A stretch of DNA of 30,367 nt, from positions 1 to 30,367 of IMG/VR virus record IMGVR_UViG_3300036817_000033, one strand, 5' to 3'. Positions within the stretch are counted from its first letter, which is position 1. Every line of letters starts with the position of its first letter. The stretch is from a virus. The position numbers and the translations under genes were made by a program. Below, piece by piece: positions 21,199 through 28,227 of this stretch. The notes under the pieces were generated by a model. The model saw only the letters and a program-made list of their open reading frames with translations. It was not told the DNA's origin and made no database searches.

Positions 21199-22767
21199 CT
21201 AGGTCCAGCCCCCGGTGATGCTTTCCTGCTCGCGCTCATGGCGTTTGGTCATCGCCTTGATCCAGCCGAGCGTCAGCGGCTTCGGCCCCGACTCGATCAC
21301 CTTGATCCGCCCTTTAGCGGGGATCTGCTTCATCAGCCCGAGCCCGAGCAATGACAGCGTGTCGACGAAGTCATCGTGCGCGCCATGCGGGAACTTGAGG
21401 ATCTGATCGCGCGCGTCGGCGAACCACCGGGTGAAGCGCGGGAAGTAGACCCGCCCCATGCTCATCCGGCCGTTGATCGATTGCGCGCGGGCCTGCTTGT
21501 CGGCGATCGGCGCGATCTCGTCGATCACGCAATAGATGCGCTTTTCGAGCATGCGTTTGCGCAAAAAAGGACCGACCGATTTTTGAATGACGCCCTTCTC
21601 GGCGAACCACAGCATCGGGCGATATTTCGCCATCAGGCTGATGACGACGTCGACCGAGTGATCGGACGGCATGCGCTGCCAGGTCAGGTCGGGCATGATC
21701 CACAAGTTTTCGTTCTCGTCGACGCCGACGATCATGTGGCAGGACTTGTCGTTCTCCTGGCGGGTGGCGACAGCAAAGTCCGACGCGCCATAGAAGCGCA
21801 TGCCCTCGAACGCGGGCACGTCGGTCATCTTGTTGTAGGTGCGAATGTAGTCGGACTTGAAGAACGCGCCTTCGGCTGGCGTCGGCCGACCCTGGTAAAG
21901 CGCAGTGAAGCCGCGCGGGTCGTTGCGGCGCATGTCGAAGAAGAACGGCGCGTCAAAACGGTCGGGCCAGAGGGGCTCGTCGATCTCGCGCCCGAGCGGA
22001 TCATCCTCCTCGGCGAGCGCGGGCAGGTTGATGATCCGCCAGGTCGACGCCTCCTCCTCGTGATAGTGCGCATTCATCGGGTCGAGGTGACGGCCGATCA
22101 GGTCGTCTTCGTTCCAGCGCGTGGCGATGATGATCAAAGCCGCGTCCTTGGTCATCATGCGCGAGCGAAACACGCTGGCGTACCAATTCCACACCTTGTC
22201 GCGCACGACGATCGAGTCGGCCTCCTGGCGGTTCTTGATTGGGTCGTCGAACAGATTGATGTCGCCGCCGCGGCCGGTGAGCGTGCCGCCGACGCCGACG
22301 AAGAACAGGTCGCCCCCGCCGACGATCGACAGCTTGTCTGCCGCCGCGCCGCCATAGCGCAGCTTGAGGTCGGGGAAGACGTGCTTGTACAGCGGCGACT
22401 GCATCAGCGTCTTGACGTTGCCGCCGATGTCGATCGCGTATTTGTCGTTGTAGGTCGCGACCACGACGCTCTTGTTCGGCTTGCGGCCGACGCACCAGGC
22501 TGGGAACAAGGTCGAAGCGAGGCGGGTTTTGCCATGGCGAGGCGGACAAGAGATGATCAGGCGCTTGATGCGGCCTGCCTCGACCTCCTCCAGGGCCGCG
22601 CCGATCACCCGGTGATGCTTGGCCGCCTCGTAAGCCGAGAAACGCGCGTCGGCGCGCCGGTTGGGGTCCGGTTGCATGTAGCGCGCGAACGGCACCATGC
22701 CGTCGCGCGCCTTGAGGATCGCCTTCTTGCGCTCAAGCAGAAGAAAACGTCGGTCAGCGGCGTTCAA
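21199..22767 (-). CDS. terL: Terminase large subunit (ATPase and nuclease)
   Basis: 522 residues from TTG 22767, which overlaps the previous stop (TTGA); the only later in-frame ATG is at residue 24, inside conserved sequence. ATPase: Walker A SCPPRHGKT (73-81), Walker B NLFDDP (171-176), coupling motif IIIATRWNEDD (212-222). Nuclease: YGASDFAV (Asp330), WFAEKG (Glu390), GAHDDFVDTLSL (Asp465/466), the three acidic metal-binding positions of the RNase H-like fold. It pumps DNA into the procapsid and cuts it at the end of packaging. It sits next to the portal, its docking partner. A small terminase subunit is not obvious; the acidic protein just upstream occupies that place but lacks a recognisable HTH. 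Confidence 0.95.
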   Translation of the reverse strand: MNAADRRFLLLERKKAILKARDGMVPFARYMQPDPNRRADARFSAYEAAKHHRVIGAALEEVEAGRIKRLIISCPPRHGKTRLASTLFPAWCVGRKPNKSVVVATYNDKYAIDIGGNVKTLMQSPLYKHVFPDLKLRYGGAAADKLSIVGGGDLFFVGVGGTLTGRGGDINLFDDPIKNRQEADSIVVRDKVWNWYASVFRSRMMTKDAALIIIATRWNEDDLIGRHLDPMNAHYHEEEASTWRIINLPALAEEDDPLGREIDEPLWPDRFDAPFFFDMRRNDPRGFTALYQGRPTPAEGAFFKSDYIRTYNKMTDVPAFEGMRFYGASDFAVATRQENDKSCHMIVGVDENENLWIMPDLTWQRMPSDHSVDVVISLMAKYRPMLWFAEKGVIQKSVGPFLRKRMLEKRIYCVIDEIAPIADKQARAQSINGRMSMGRVYFPRFTRWFADARDQILKFPHGAHDDFVDTLSLLGLGLMKQIPAKGRIKVIESGPKPLTLGWIKAMTKRHEREQESITGGWT

Positions 22768-23030
22768 TCCCAGTCGCTGCCCTTCAGCTCGTCCTGTTGA
22801 TCTTCGGGCGTGTTGATGTGCGACGAGCTGCCCTTGGGCTTGTACTTGTTGACCATCGCATCGCCATCGGGGCTCTCGCCGCCATAGGACATGTCGGCCT
22901 GATACCGGCCGCCGCTGTCACGTCCCGAACCGCCGCCGCTCGGGCCTTGCGCCGTGCCGTGCGGGTTGTTGAATTGATCGCTGTCGGTCGACTTGCCGGG
23001 CTTCGCCGGATCGATCGTCGGTTGGGCCAT
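22764..23030 (-). CDS. Small Gly/Ser-rich acidic protein directly upstream of terminase
   Basis: 88 residues from ATG 23030 (AGGA 8 nt upstream); an in-frame GTG at 23036 is less well spaced. Its stop overlaps the terminase start (TTGA), so the two are translated together. The protein is polar and Gly/Ser/Asp-rich (GPSGGGSGRDSGGRYQADMS), with KYKPKGSSSHINTPEDQQDE at the C-terminus, and appears disordered. The position is that of a small terminase subunit, but no helix-turn-helix or oligomerisation core is visible, so that function is doubtful. Confidence 0.6.
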   Translation of the reverse strand: MAQPTIDPAKPGKSTDSDQFNNPHGTAQGPSGGGSGRDSGGRYQADMSYGGESPDGDAMVNKYKPKGSSSHINTPEDQQDELKGSDWD

Positions 23031-23032
23031 TT

Positions 23033-23155
23033 TCACTTTCCTTTCGGCTTTGGCTTCGACGGCCCGCCGTAGGGCGGCGTGACGGTCGGGCCTGATGGGT
23101 TGATCGGCGCGCCTCGCGTAGTCGGTTGCGCCGGTTTGGGTGGTTGCTTGGCCAT
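23033..23155 (-). CDS. 40-residue basic proline-rich peptide
   Basis: A short ORF with a very strong ribosome site (AGGAGGAGAAGG) just before ATG 23155. It reads MAKQPPKPAQPTTRG, APINPSGPTVTPPYGGP, then SKPKPKGK and TGA. Its stop lies in the ribosome site of the next gene, so the frame fills the space between two genes exactly. Composition is Pro/Lys-rich, without a fold. The style resembles other small Pro-rich proteins in this operon. I take it as real because of the ribosome site, packing and G/C-rich third positions. Confidence 0.6.
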   Translation of the reverse strand: MAKQPPKPAQPTTRGAPINPSGPTVTPPYGGPSKPKPKGK

Positions 23156-23169
23156 TTTTCCTTCTCCTC

Positions 23170-23580
23170 CTATGCGGTGATAGGACCGACTTGGTTCGAT
23201 AACGCCACCGCCGAACCGGCGGCGTTGCTAGCGTCGACCCGGCAGCTGATCATCGCGCCTTGGTCGTCGATCGCGAACGTGTAGTCCGACGCTTGCGCGC
23301 CAAAGATCTGCAGGCTGTTGCGCAGCCACTGGTAGGCGTAGTCGGTCGGTACGCCGTTCCAGATGCCCATGGTGCAGGTGGCGACGTCGCCGACCGCCAG
23401 CGACGGCGCTTCAACCCACGGCTCGTGAACGACAACCGGCGGTCTTGGCGTCACTTCTGACGGGGGCGGGGGCGCAGCACCATAGCCTTCATGGTATCTC
23501 GCCGCGCGCGGCATCTTGGCGCGCACCTTGGCGAACGAGACGTGCGAGTCGGCGTAAGTTTCGGCCCATGGATCGCTCAT
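23170..23580 (-). CDS. Ig-like domain protein
   Basis: 136 residues from ATG 23580, overlapping the previous stop by one base; a longer in-frame version crosses the membrane-peptide gene and is rejected. Residues 1-50 are a linker with a Pro run (APPPPSEVTPRPP). Residues 52-133 are an immunoglobulin-like domain: Cys69, Trp85 in YQWLRN, and Cys113 in ISCRVDASNAAGS, the usual Cys-Trp-Cys core, with G-D-V-A and SDYTFAIDDQGA strands. Such domains decorate tailed-phage capsids or tails and are thought to bind surface glycans weakly. It has no signal peptide, so it is probably a virion part. Confidence 0.75.
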   Translation of the reverse strand: MSDPWAETYADSHVSFAKVRAKMPRAARYHEGYGAAPPPPSEVTPRPPVVVHEPWVEAPSLAVGDVATCTMGIWNGVPTDYAYQWLRNSLQIFGAQASDYTFAIDDQGAMISCRVDASNAAGSAVALSNQVGPITA

Positions 23581-23774
23581 CAGCGGTACCCCACGAACAG
23601 CCAAATGATGAGGATGAGCAGCACGACGCCAATGACGCTGACGCCGCCCGCGCCGTAACCGTAGCCGTATGACCAACGCCCGACGCCGATCGGGCCGCCC
23701 GTTCCGACGACGCCGCCAAGCAACGCCAGGATGAGGATGACGACGAGGATGGTGACAATCGGATTGCCAAACAT
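23580..23774 (-). CDS. Small two-TM membrane protein, DUF3309-like
   Basis: A 64-residue peptide with two hydrophobic segments (about 6-26, VTILVVILILALLGGVVG, and 45-62, VSVIGVVLLILIIWLFVG) around a Gly/Tyr/Trp loop (GGPIGVGRWSYGYGYGAGG). This layout, including the aromatic Gly loop, is that of DUF3309 small membrane proteins of alphaproteobacteria. AGAGAGG lies 7 nt before the ATG. Function of the family is unknown. In a phage late operon it could be a holin or antiholin, but DUF3309 proteins are also ordinary host proteins, so it may be a captured gene. Confidence 0.7.
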   Translation of the reverse strand: MFGNPIVTILVVILILALLGGVVGTGGPIGVGRWSYGYGYGAGGVSVIGVVLLILIIWLFVGYR

Positions 23775-23794
23775 GGCGAAGCCTCTCTAGCGAC

Positions 23795-23820
23795 CCGCCG
23801 CAGGATTATGCCTGCGGCGG
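23795..23820. promoter_or_regulatory. Perfect 10-bp hairpin after the DPxxRP-repeat gene
   Basis: CCGCCGCAGG, loop ATTATG, CCTGCGGCGG. It lies 8 nt past the stop of the gene at 23828 and 20 nt before the membrane-peptide start. Stem is very GC-rich and exact but not followed by a U-run on the minus strand, so it may be a pause or mRNA-stabilising or processing stem rather than a full terminator. Confidence 0.5.
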
Positions 23821-23827
23821 CTCTTGC

Positions 23828-24484
23828 TCACCGGCGCGAAGGCGGTTGGCGCTCATCATTGCCGATGTCATCCGGCCGCACGGTGGGGTCGGTGACGCCG
23901 GTCGGCCGACGATCGGGGTCGTTGAAGTCATCCGGCTTGCGGTTGGGGTCGGTCAGATAATCCGGCCGGTGGTAAGGGTCGCCTCGGTCAGGCGGCTGAC
24001 GGTTGGGGTCGCTGGCATAGCCAGGCTGACGGTTCGGGTTGCGGTCTTCGTTGCCGTAGTTGGCGCGGGCCTCGTCGGCGCGGCGCTCGTCGAGGTCGCG
24101 ATTGGCTTCGGCGCGCCGCCTGGCCGCCTCCTGGGTGCGCTGGAGTTCGGCTTCGTCGATCGGCTGACCAGCGACATAATCGCGGTCGCCGGGCTTGGCG
24201 AGCCTGAAGTCACGCGGCACCTCTGCGAGCTGACCGCTTTCCTGCGCCGCCGGGTCGAACCTCGGGTCGTTCGGCTTGCCCGCGTCGGGAAGCGGCCCTT
24301 TAGGCGCGCCGGGGGGTTCGCCAGGCACACCTGACGCTGGCTGCGCAGATCGGGGCGGTGCGGGTTGCCCCGGTCGCGGGGCTTGCGCGGGCTGTTGCTG
24401 CGGGCGCGGCTGCGACTGCGGCGGCTGTTGCTGCGGACGCGGCTGTGACTGCGGCGGGCGCGGCGGCTGGGGTTGGTTGGCCAT
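23828..24484 (-). CDS. Disordered repeat protein with tandem DPxxRP decapeptides
   Basis: A 218-residue, highly charged protein with three parts. Residues 1-50 are Pro/Gln repeats: PQSQPRPQQQP occurs twice in a row (11-21, 22-32). Residues 70-145 are helical and charged (EAELQRTQEAARRRAEANRD). Residues 149-208 hold six 10-residue repeats: NPNRQPGYAS, DPNRQPPDRG, DPYHRPDYLT, DPNRKPDDFN, DPDRRPTGVT, DPTVRPDDIG. No known domain is recognised. The gene is flanked by two perfect hairpins. Ribosome site is modest (GGAG 11 nt before the ATG). Possible roles are a flexible virion linker or a binding array for a repeated partner. Confidence 0.65.
   Translation of the reverse strand: MANQPQPPRPPQSQPRPQQQPPQSQPRPQQQPAQAPRPGQPAPPRSAQPASGVPGEPPGAPKGPLPDAGKPNDPRFDPAAQESGQLAEVPRDFRLAKPGDRDYVAGQPIDEAELQRTQEAARRRAEANRDLDERRADEARANYGNEDRNPNRQPGYASDPNRQPPDRGDPYHRPDYLTDPNRKPDDFNDPDRRPTGVTDPTVRPDDIGNDERQPPSRR
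23861..24040. repeat. Six 30-nt tandem coding repeats (DPxxRPxxxx)
   Basis: Each unit encodes ten residues beginning [DN]-P-x-x-[RQK]-P. Plus-strand DNA shows CGGTTGGGGTCG or CGATCGGGGTCG once per unit. Units are diverged at the DNA level, so the array is old and kept at protein level. Confidence 0.8.
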
Positions 24485-24507
24485 GGCGTTTCATTCTCCG
24501 TTGTGTC

Positions 24508-24535
24508 GTTGGGCGGTGTCAAACCACCGCCCAAC
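24508..24535. promoter_or_regulatory. Perfect 11-bp hairpin upstream of the DPxxRP-repeat gene
   Basis: GTTGGGCGGTG, loop TCAAAC, CACCGCCCAAC. It lies between the stop of the gene at 24553 and the start at 24484. A TTGTGTCG octamer (24501-24508) adjoins it. No U-run follows on either strand. Confidence 0.5.
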
Positions 24536-24552
24536 ATCTTAAACGCGCGAAC

Positions 24553-25137
24553 TTACCCCTTCGGCTCGGGCGTCGGCGGCAGCTCATTGCTGGGCGTGTT
24601 GCCGCTGTCGGGCAGACCTTGATCGGGATGCGGGGGCATGACCCATGAACCGGGCGGGATCTCGATCGGATGCGTCGGCTCGCCGCCCGGTTCCATGGGC
24701 GGCATCACCGTTCCGCCATCCGGCAGATAGATCGGCGGCATGGGCCGATTGCCGCTGCCGCCGCCGCCTGACGGAGGCAGGCCGTGATCAGGATAGTTCG
24801 GCGGTTGTCCGCCCCAGATGCCTGGGGGTTGGCCGGGCAGTCCCTGATCGGGATAGCCGGGCAAGCCATGATCAGGACGACCGCCACCGGGAGGCTGCGG
24901 CCACACGCCAGGAGGCTGACCGCCAGGTGCGATCGGGTGCGAGGGTCCGCCAGGGCCGGGCCAGACGCCTGGGGGAGGCCCACCCGGCGCGATCGGGTGC
25001 GTGGGACCGCCAGGACCGGGCCAGATGCCGGGAGGCTGACCACCGCCCGGCGGCGGGTAATAAATCGGCGGCATCACCTGTGGCGGGGGCCAGCCCGGCG
25101 TGATCGGCTCGACGACAACAAGATAGGTTTGCGGCAT
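24553..25137 (-). CDS. Pro/Gly-rich repeat protein (GIWPGPGGPTHPIAP units)
   Basis: A 194-residue protein with GAGGAG 9 nt before the ATG. After a short hydrophobic start (TYLVVVEPITPGW) it is built of 20-residue repeats at 31-90: GGQPPGIWPGPGGPTHPIAP and GGPPPGVWPGPGGPSHPIAP, then a degraded third copy. Shorter YPDxGLPGQPPGIWGG and PMPPIYLP units follow. Residues from 150 on are again PTHPIEIPPGSWVMPP and PDQGLPD. Trp and His at fixed places suggest a regular fibrous or binding structure. Similar proteins occur in alphaproteobacterial phage genomes near the tail genes, without a known role. No catalytic residues are evident. Confidence 0.65.
   Translation of the reverse strand: MPQTYLVVVEPITPGWPPPQVMPPIYYPPPGGGQPPGIWPGPGGPTHPIAPGGPPPGVWPGPGGPSHPIAPGGQPPGVWPQPPGGGRPDHGLPGYPDQGLPGQPPGIWGGQPPNYPDHGLPPSGGGGSGNRPMPPIYLPDGGTVMPPMEPGGEPTHPIEIPPGSWVMPPHPDQGLPDSGNTPSNELPPTPEPKG
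24868..25047. repeat. 60-nt coding repeats (three units)
   Basis: Two near-identical and one degraded 60-nt units encode the GxPPGxWPxPxG blocks of the Pro/Gly-rich protein. Plus-strand DNA repeats GGCGCGATCGGGTGC and GCCAGGACCGGGCC-like strings. Confidence 0.75.
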
Positions 25138-25198
25138 TTGGTTTCACTCCTCAATCGATGTTTGAACGCCTGCTTTCACTCTTTTTCTCGCCGCGCTC

Positions 25199-25444
25199 TT
25201 ATGGCGCGGTCGCCCTGCCGATGTCAGAGCAGGGAATGGCTACAGTGCCTCTGAAGAACCGCGCCCGCGCCTGACAGTCGCGCGCCGGGGGCGCGGCGGG
25301 TTCAATGATTTCCTCGTCGTCCTTCTCGATGATCGTCACGCCTGACGCCGGGGGCGTGATGATCTCCTGCCGGGCGCGGCCGATCTCGAACGAGCCCCGG
25401 CAGCCTGCGAGCGCGATGGCGGCGAATATGACGGCCATTCTCAT
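25199..25444 (-). CDS. Small lipoprotein (possible outer spanin subunit)
   Basis: 81 residues with a lipoprotein signal: MRMAVIFAAIALAGC, lipobox L-A-G-C at Cys15, so the mature protein would start there and be lipid-anchored. ATG 25444 overlaps the previous stop (ATGA); an in-frame ATG at 25438 is better spaced from AAGGG and is equally possible. The mature part has a charged stretch (IIEKDDEEIIEPAAPPARD) and two Cys at 57 and 71. Rz1-type outer spanins are small lipoproteins, but no partner inner spanin is embedded or adjacent, so the call is tentative. Confidence 0.65.
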   Translation of the reverse strand: MRMAVIFAAIALAGCRGSFEIGRARQEIITPPASGVTIIEKDDEEIIEPAAPPARDCQARARFFRGTVAIPCSDIGRATAP

Positions 25445-25647
25445 GACCCTTCGTCGACTGGCGTCTGCGCGGGCGCTTCGTAAGCGTCGATCGTGTAGTT
25501 CCCCTCGACGATCGCGGCATAGTGCCGGTTCATCGGATCGGTCGGCACGAACGCCTCGATCGGCCCGACGAAATCAGCGGCGGTTTCGCCTTCGTCGAGC
25601 GTCACCTTGATCGTGGTTTCTTCGGGGGATGTGTAAGTGAGTTGCAT
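25441..25647 (-). CDS. Small protein downstream of tail fibre, function unknown
   Basis: A 68-residue acidic protein. The core (PTDPMNRHYAAIVEGNY) recalls short phage proteins with a V-P-x-D-P-x-N-R-x-Y motif that often follow tail fibre genes. It starts 2 nt after the fibre stop and lacks a strong ribosome site, so it is probably translated by reinitiation. A tail-fibre accessory role is plausible but unproven. Confidence 0.65.
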   Translation of the reverse strand: MQLTYTSPEETTIKVTLDEGETAADFVGPIEAFVPTDPMNRHYAAIVEGNYTIDAYEAPAQTPVDEGS

Positions 25648-25649
25648 GG

Positions 25650-26882
25650 TCAGAAGTCTGCATCCAACGTAATAAACGAGCCAACATTCGTAGAGAGATT
25701 TATCGTACCAGTCGCCGCCCCCGATAATTGTACTGCATATGAGTTTGCTCCAGCATAGAGGTATTGGGCGCTAACGTTGGTCTGTGTCCACGCTGCACCA
25801 GCAAAAGCAGATGTTGGCGCGGCGCGCATAGTTGGAATGCGTAATGACCAACCAGCAGACAACGCTCCTCCCGTTGCAACATAGGCTTGAAAATACAAAT
25901 CCATTGCAACGACGCCACCGATCTTCTGGTAATACCGCTGGCAGTCGATCAGATTATCGCTGTACTTACGGAACTCCGGCTCGGCGTTGGCCGCCGCTGC
26001 GCCGACCATCAGCGCAACGCCGGTGACGTACCAAGTCGCGCCGTTAGTGGCGATGGGCTTCACCGTGCCAGGAGCATCGATGAAATTGCCCGCCGCCCAC
26101 GCTCCCGCCGCGTGCGAATAGGTCGCGCCGGTTCCCAAGCTAAACGACACTTGCGCAGCGCCCGCGTTCGCTGCGACGAACCATGCCCCGGCGGTGTCAC
26201 CGGGGATCGTGACCCTGATTTTTGTCCAAGCCATCGTCGGGACGGAATAGGTGAACACGTAAGAGCGGGTCTGATTAAAATTCTGGATAGCGCCGCCGTA
26301 CGTGCCTATCACTGAAGCAAGCACCCAGAACTCAATCGTCACCGGCTGCGCGTTCGCCGTGCCCCACAACGCATCATTGAAATTATAACCTTCGATATAG
26401 CTGGTTAACTGGATGTAATCCGCCGCTCCCGGCGTGTAGGCCGTCGTCGTCTGCCAAGCGAAAGCATACTGGAACGGTTGACCGGGGATCATCGAGGCTG
26501 TGCTTAACCCCGCCTGACCGATGTTGCCTTTGCTCGGCGTGGCGCTAATGCTAAATTTCCAACGATCAATCGCATAAGCAACACTATTGGCAGGCGCGGC
26601 GACAAGATTGCCCCCGTTGCGCTGATCGACCGACATGTCGCCGTTGATGATCCGGTTGCGGTAGCGGGCGATGGCGTCGAGTTGCTGCAACGACACCGGG
26701 TTCAAGGCGGCGGTTGCGTCGCCCTTGAGCACGATGTCGCCGGTCATCGTGCCGCCCGCGAGCGGCAGGAAACCCGACGACGTCGCGCCTTGCGTCCACT
26801 TCGCGCCGTCCCAGGTCCACTGGGTGCCGTTGGGCGCGGTGAAGATCTGGCCGGTGGTCGGGGCGTTGGGGAAGTCGATCAT
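25650..26882 (-). CDS. Tail fibre / receptor-binding protein (distal)
   Basis: 410 residues. N-terminal FPNAPTTGQIFTAPNGTQWTWDG is a short adaptor repeat used in phage fibres; FLPLAGGTMTGDIVLKGD (38-55) is the hinge repeat GGxMTGxLxLxGD shared with the two fibre genes upstream. YRNRIINGDMSVDQRNGG (74-91) begins a beta-rich distal domain with a carbohydrate-binding-like layout (VTIEFWVLAS, YYQKIGG near 320). The DNA for the last third (25650-26400) is AT-richer than the rest, typical of exchangeable receptor-binding tips. The start overlaps the previous stop (ATGA). It likely sets host range. Confidence 0.8.
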   Translation of the reverse strand: MIDFPNAPTTGQIFTAPNGTQWTWDGAKWTQGATSSGFLPLAGGTMTGDIVLKGDATAALNPVSLQQLDAIARYRNRIINGDMSVDQRNGGNLVAAPANSVAYAIDRWKFSISATPSKGNIGQAGLSTASMIPGQPFQYAFAWQTTTAYTPGAADYIQLTSYIEGYNFNDALWGTANAQPVTIEFWVLASVIGTYGGAIQNFNQTRSYVFTYSVPTMAWTKIRVTIPGDTAGAWFVAANAGAAQVSFSLGTGATYSHAAGAWAAGNFIDAPGTVKPIATNGATWYVTGVALMVGAAAANAEPEFRKYSDNLIDCQRYYQKIGGVVAMDLYFQAYVATGGALSAGWSLRIPTMRAAPTSAFAGAAWTQTNVSAQYLYAGANSYAVQLSGAATGTINLSTNVGSFITLDADF

Positions 26883-28207
26883 CGGCCCGCCTCCAACGCT
26901 TCGACCCGTTGGGCGAGCGTCTTGACCGCGTTGACCAGAGCCCAGATCAATTCGGACGCATCCACGCTCTTGAGGTCGCTGACCGGCTCGCCGTCGATGA
27001 AGCCTTCACTCTCGCTGACCATGTCGGGAAACACGCTTTCGATGTCCTGCGCGATGACGCCAACAAACTCGGTTTGATTGGCGGCAACATGGGCGTGGGG
27101 CGACGGCTCGTCTTGCGCGGGCGTATCGTTGCCCTTGTAGCTGTAGCGCACCGGCTGCACCGCCATGACATTCTCAAGTCCAAGTTCATAATCACCGATC
27201 ACCGTCTTGATGCGGGCGTCGGAACTGGCCCCCCACGACCCGCCTCCCGGTTTGTAGGCGTTGCCGGTGCAGGTCAGGTCGGGGCCGATGCTTGCGCCGT
27301 TGGTTGAGTTGAGGACGTTACCGTAGATCGTCCCGCTGCAATGCAGATCGGGGCCGATGCTCGCACCGGATGTCACGTTGAGTGTGTTGCAACCAACTTG
27401 CGCAGAGAATGTCGCATTGCCGGTTGAACGCGCGATAGAAAGCGGCGTATCAATGCTCACCCCGGCGTCACTGTAGCGTTTAAGGGTGAAGTCGGACCCG
27501 ACGTTGGCCCCGCTTTCTGCGCCAGAGTTGCCAACCACCATTTGCCAGCGGGTGACGCCTGCGGTTTGGCCATAAATAAAACTGCTTGCGCCAGAAGCAG
27601 CTTTATTGAGCCTGAGCGGCGCGTCGCCGGAAGCGGGCGCGACGATCAACGTTCCGGTCAGCGTCCCGCCCCCAAGCGGCAAGAAACCCGCATTGAGTTG
27701 CTGCAACGTCACCGGGTTCAGGTTCGCCGCAGCGTCGCCCGCCAGCACAAGCGGCCCGGTCATCGTCCCGCCGGTGAGGGCCAGGTACGCGCCGCCGTTG
27801 ATGGTGTTGGCGACCACCCATTGCTTCGAATTGCCGTCGTCGTAATAGCAGTAGAGTTGCCCGCCGACGCTGTCGAACCACAGTTCCCCCGGCTGCGGGT
27901 TGGCGGGGAGCGCGTCGCTGACGACGACCGTGCCGCCGATCTGCGCCCATTGAGAAGCGTTGAATGCTCCCGCGGCGACCGCCTGCGTCGCGCGATAGAG
28001 TTGCCCGGCCTGGATGACGAAATCGCCGATCGCATAAGATGTGAGGGTCGAGAAGAAGCGCACGCCGATCAGGTCTTGCGCCGTGCTCGCCGCATTGACG
28101 ACGCCGAGCTGAGCGTCAGGAAAATTGACGTACAATTCGCCGGGCTGGCGGCCGGTCGGACGCGAAAGCGGCGTCGAGGACCGGAGGGTCTGTACGCGAT
28201 TGACCAT
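26879..28207 (-). CDS. Tail fibre with C-terminal S74 intramolecular chaperone
   Basis: 442 residues. N-terminal RPTGRQPGELYVNFPDAQLG and PANPQPGELWFDSVGGQLY are repeated adaptor units. Hinge repeats TGGTMTGPLVLAGD (145-158) and GGGTLTGTLIV (179-189) follow. The C-terminus is a peptidase S74 / endosialidase chaperone: SSDARIKTVIGDYELGLENV (Ser329 and Lys334 form the cleavage dyad), then FVGVIAQDIESVFPDMV and a terminal trimeric coiled coil (LVNAVKTLAQRVEALEAGR). The chaperone helps the fibre trimer fold, then usually cuts itself off. AAAGG lies 10 nt before the ATG. Confidence 0.88.
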   Translation of the reverse strand: MVNRVQTLRSSTPLSRPTGRQPGELYVNFPDAQLGVVNAASTAQDLIGVRFFSTLTSYAIGDFVIQAGQLYRATQAVAAGAFNASQWAQIGGTVVVSDALPANPQPGELWFDSVGGQLYCYYDDGNSKQWVVANTINGGAYLALTGGTMTGPLVLAGDAAANLNPVTLQQLNAGFLPLGGGTLTGTLIVAPASGDAPLRLNKAASGASSFIYGQTAGVTRWQMVVGNSGAESGANVGSDFTLKRYSDAGVSIDTPLSIARSTGNATFSAQVGCNTLNVTSGASIGPDLHCSGTIYGNVLNSTNGASIGPDLTCTGNAYKPGGGSWGASSDARIKTVIGDYELGLENVMAVQPVRYSYKGNDTPAQDEPSPHAHVAANQTEFVGVIAQDIESVFPDMVSESEGFIDGEPVSDLKSVDASELIWALVNAVKTLAQRVEALEAGR

Positions 28208-28227
28208 GGCTATCTAGCCTTTCTCGC

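Noticed and set aside
19273-21354. Plus-strand ORF of 693 codons antisense to portal
   Set aside because: Its frame is a mirror of a high-GC minus-strand gene; the sequence is Arg/His/Val-rich without motifs, it has no ribosome site, and the portal on the other strand is certain.
21376-22800. Plus-strand ORF of 474 codons antisense to terminase
   Set aside because: Same shadow effect; the minus strand has intact Walker and nuclease motifs.
22764-23030. Small terminase subunit
   Set aside because: Position fits, but the protein is Gly/Ser-rich and appears disordered, with no HTH or oligomerisation core.
24501-24520. Likeness of the CGACACAA sequence to the T7 RNA polymerase promoter
   Set aside because: Only a few bases agree and no single-subunit RNA polymerase gene is in view; kept as an unexplained motif instead.
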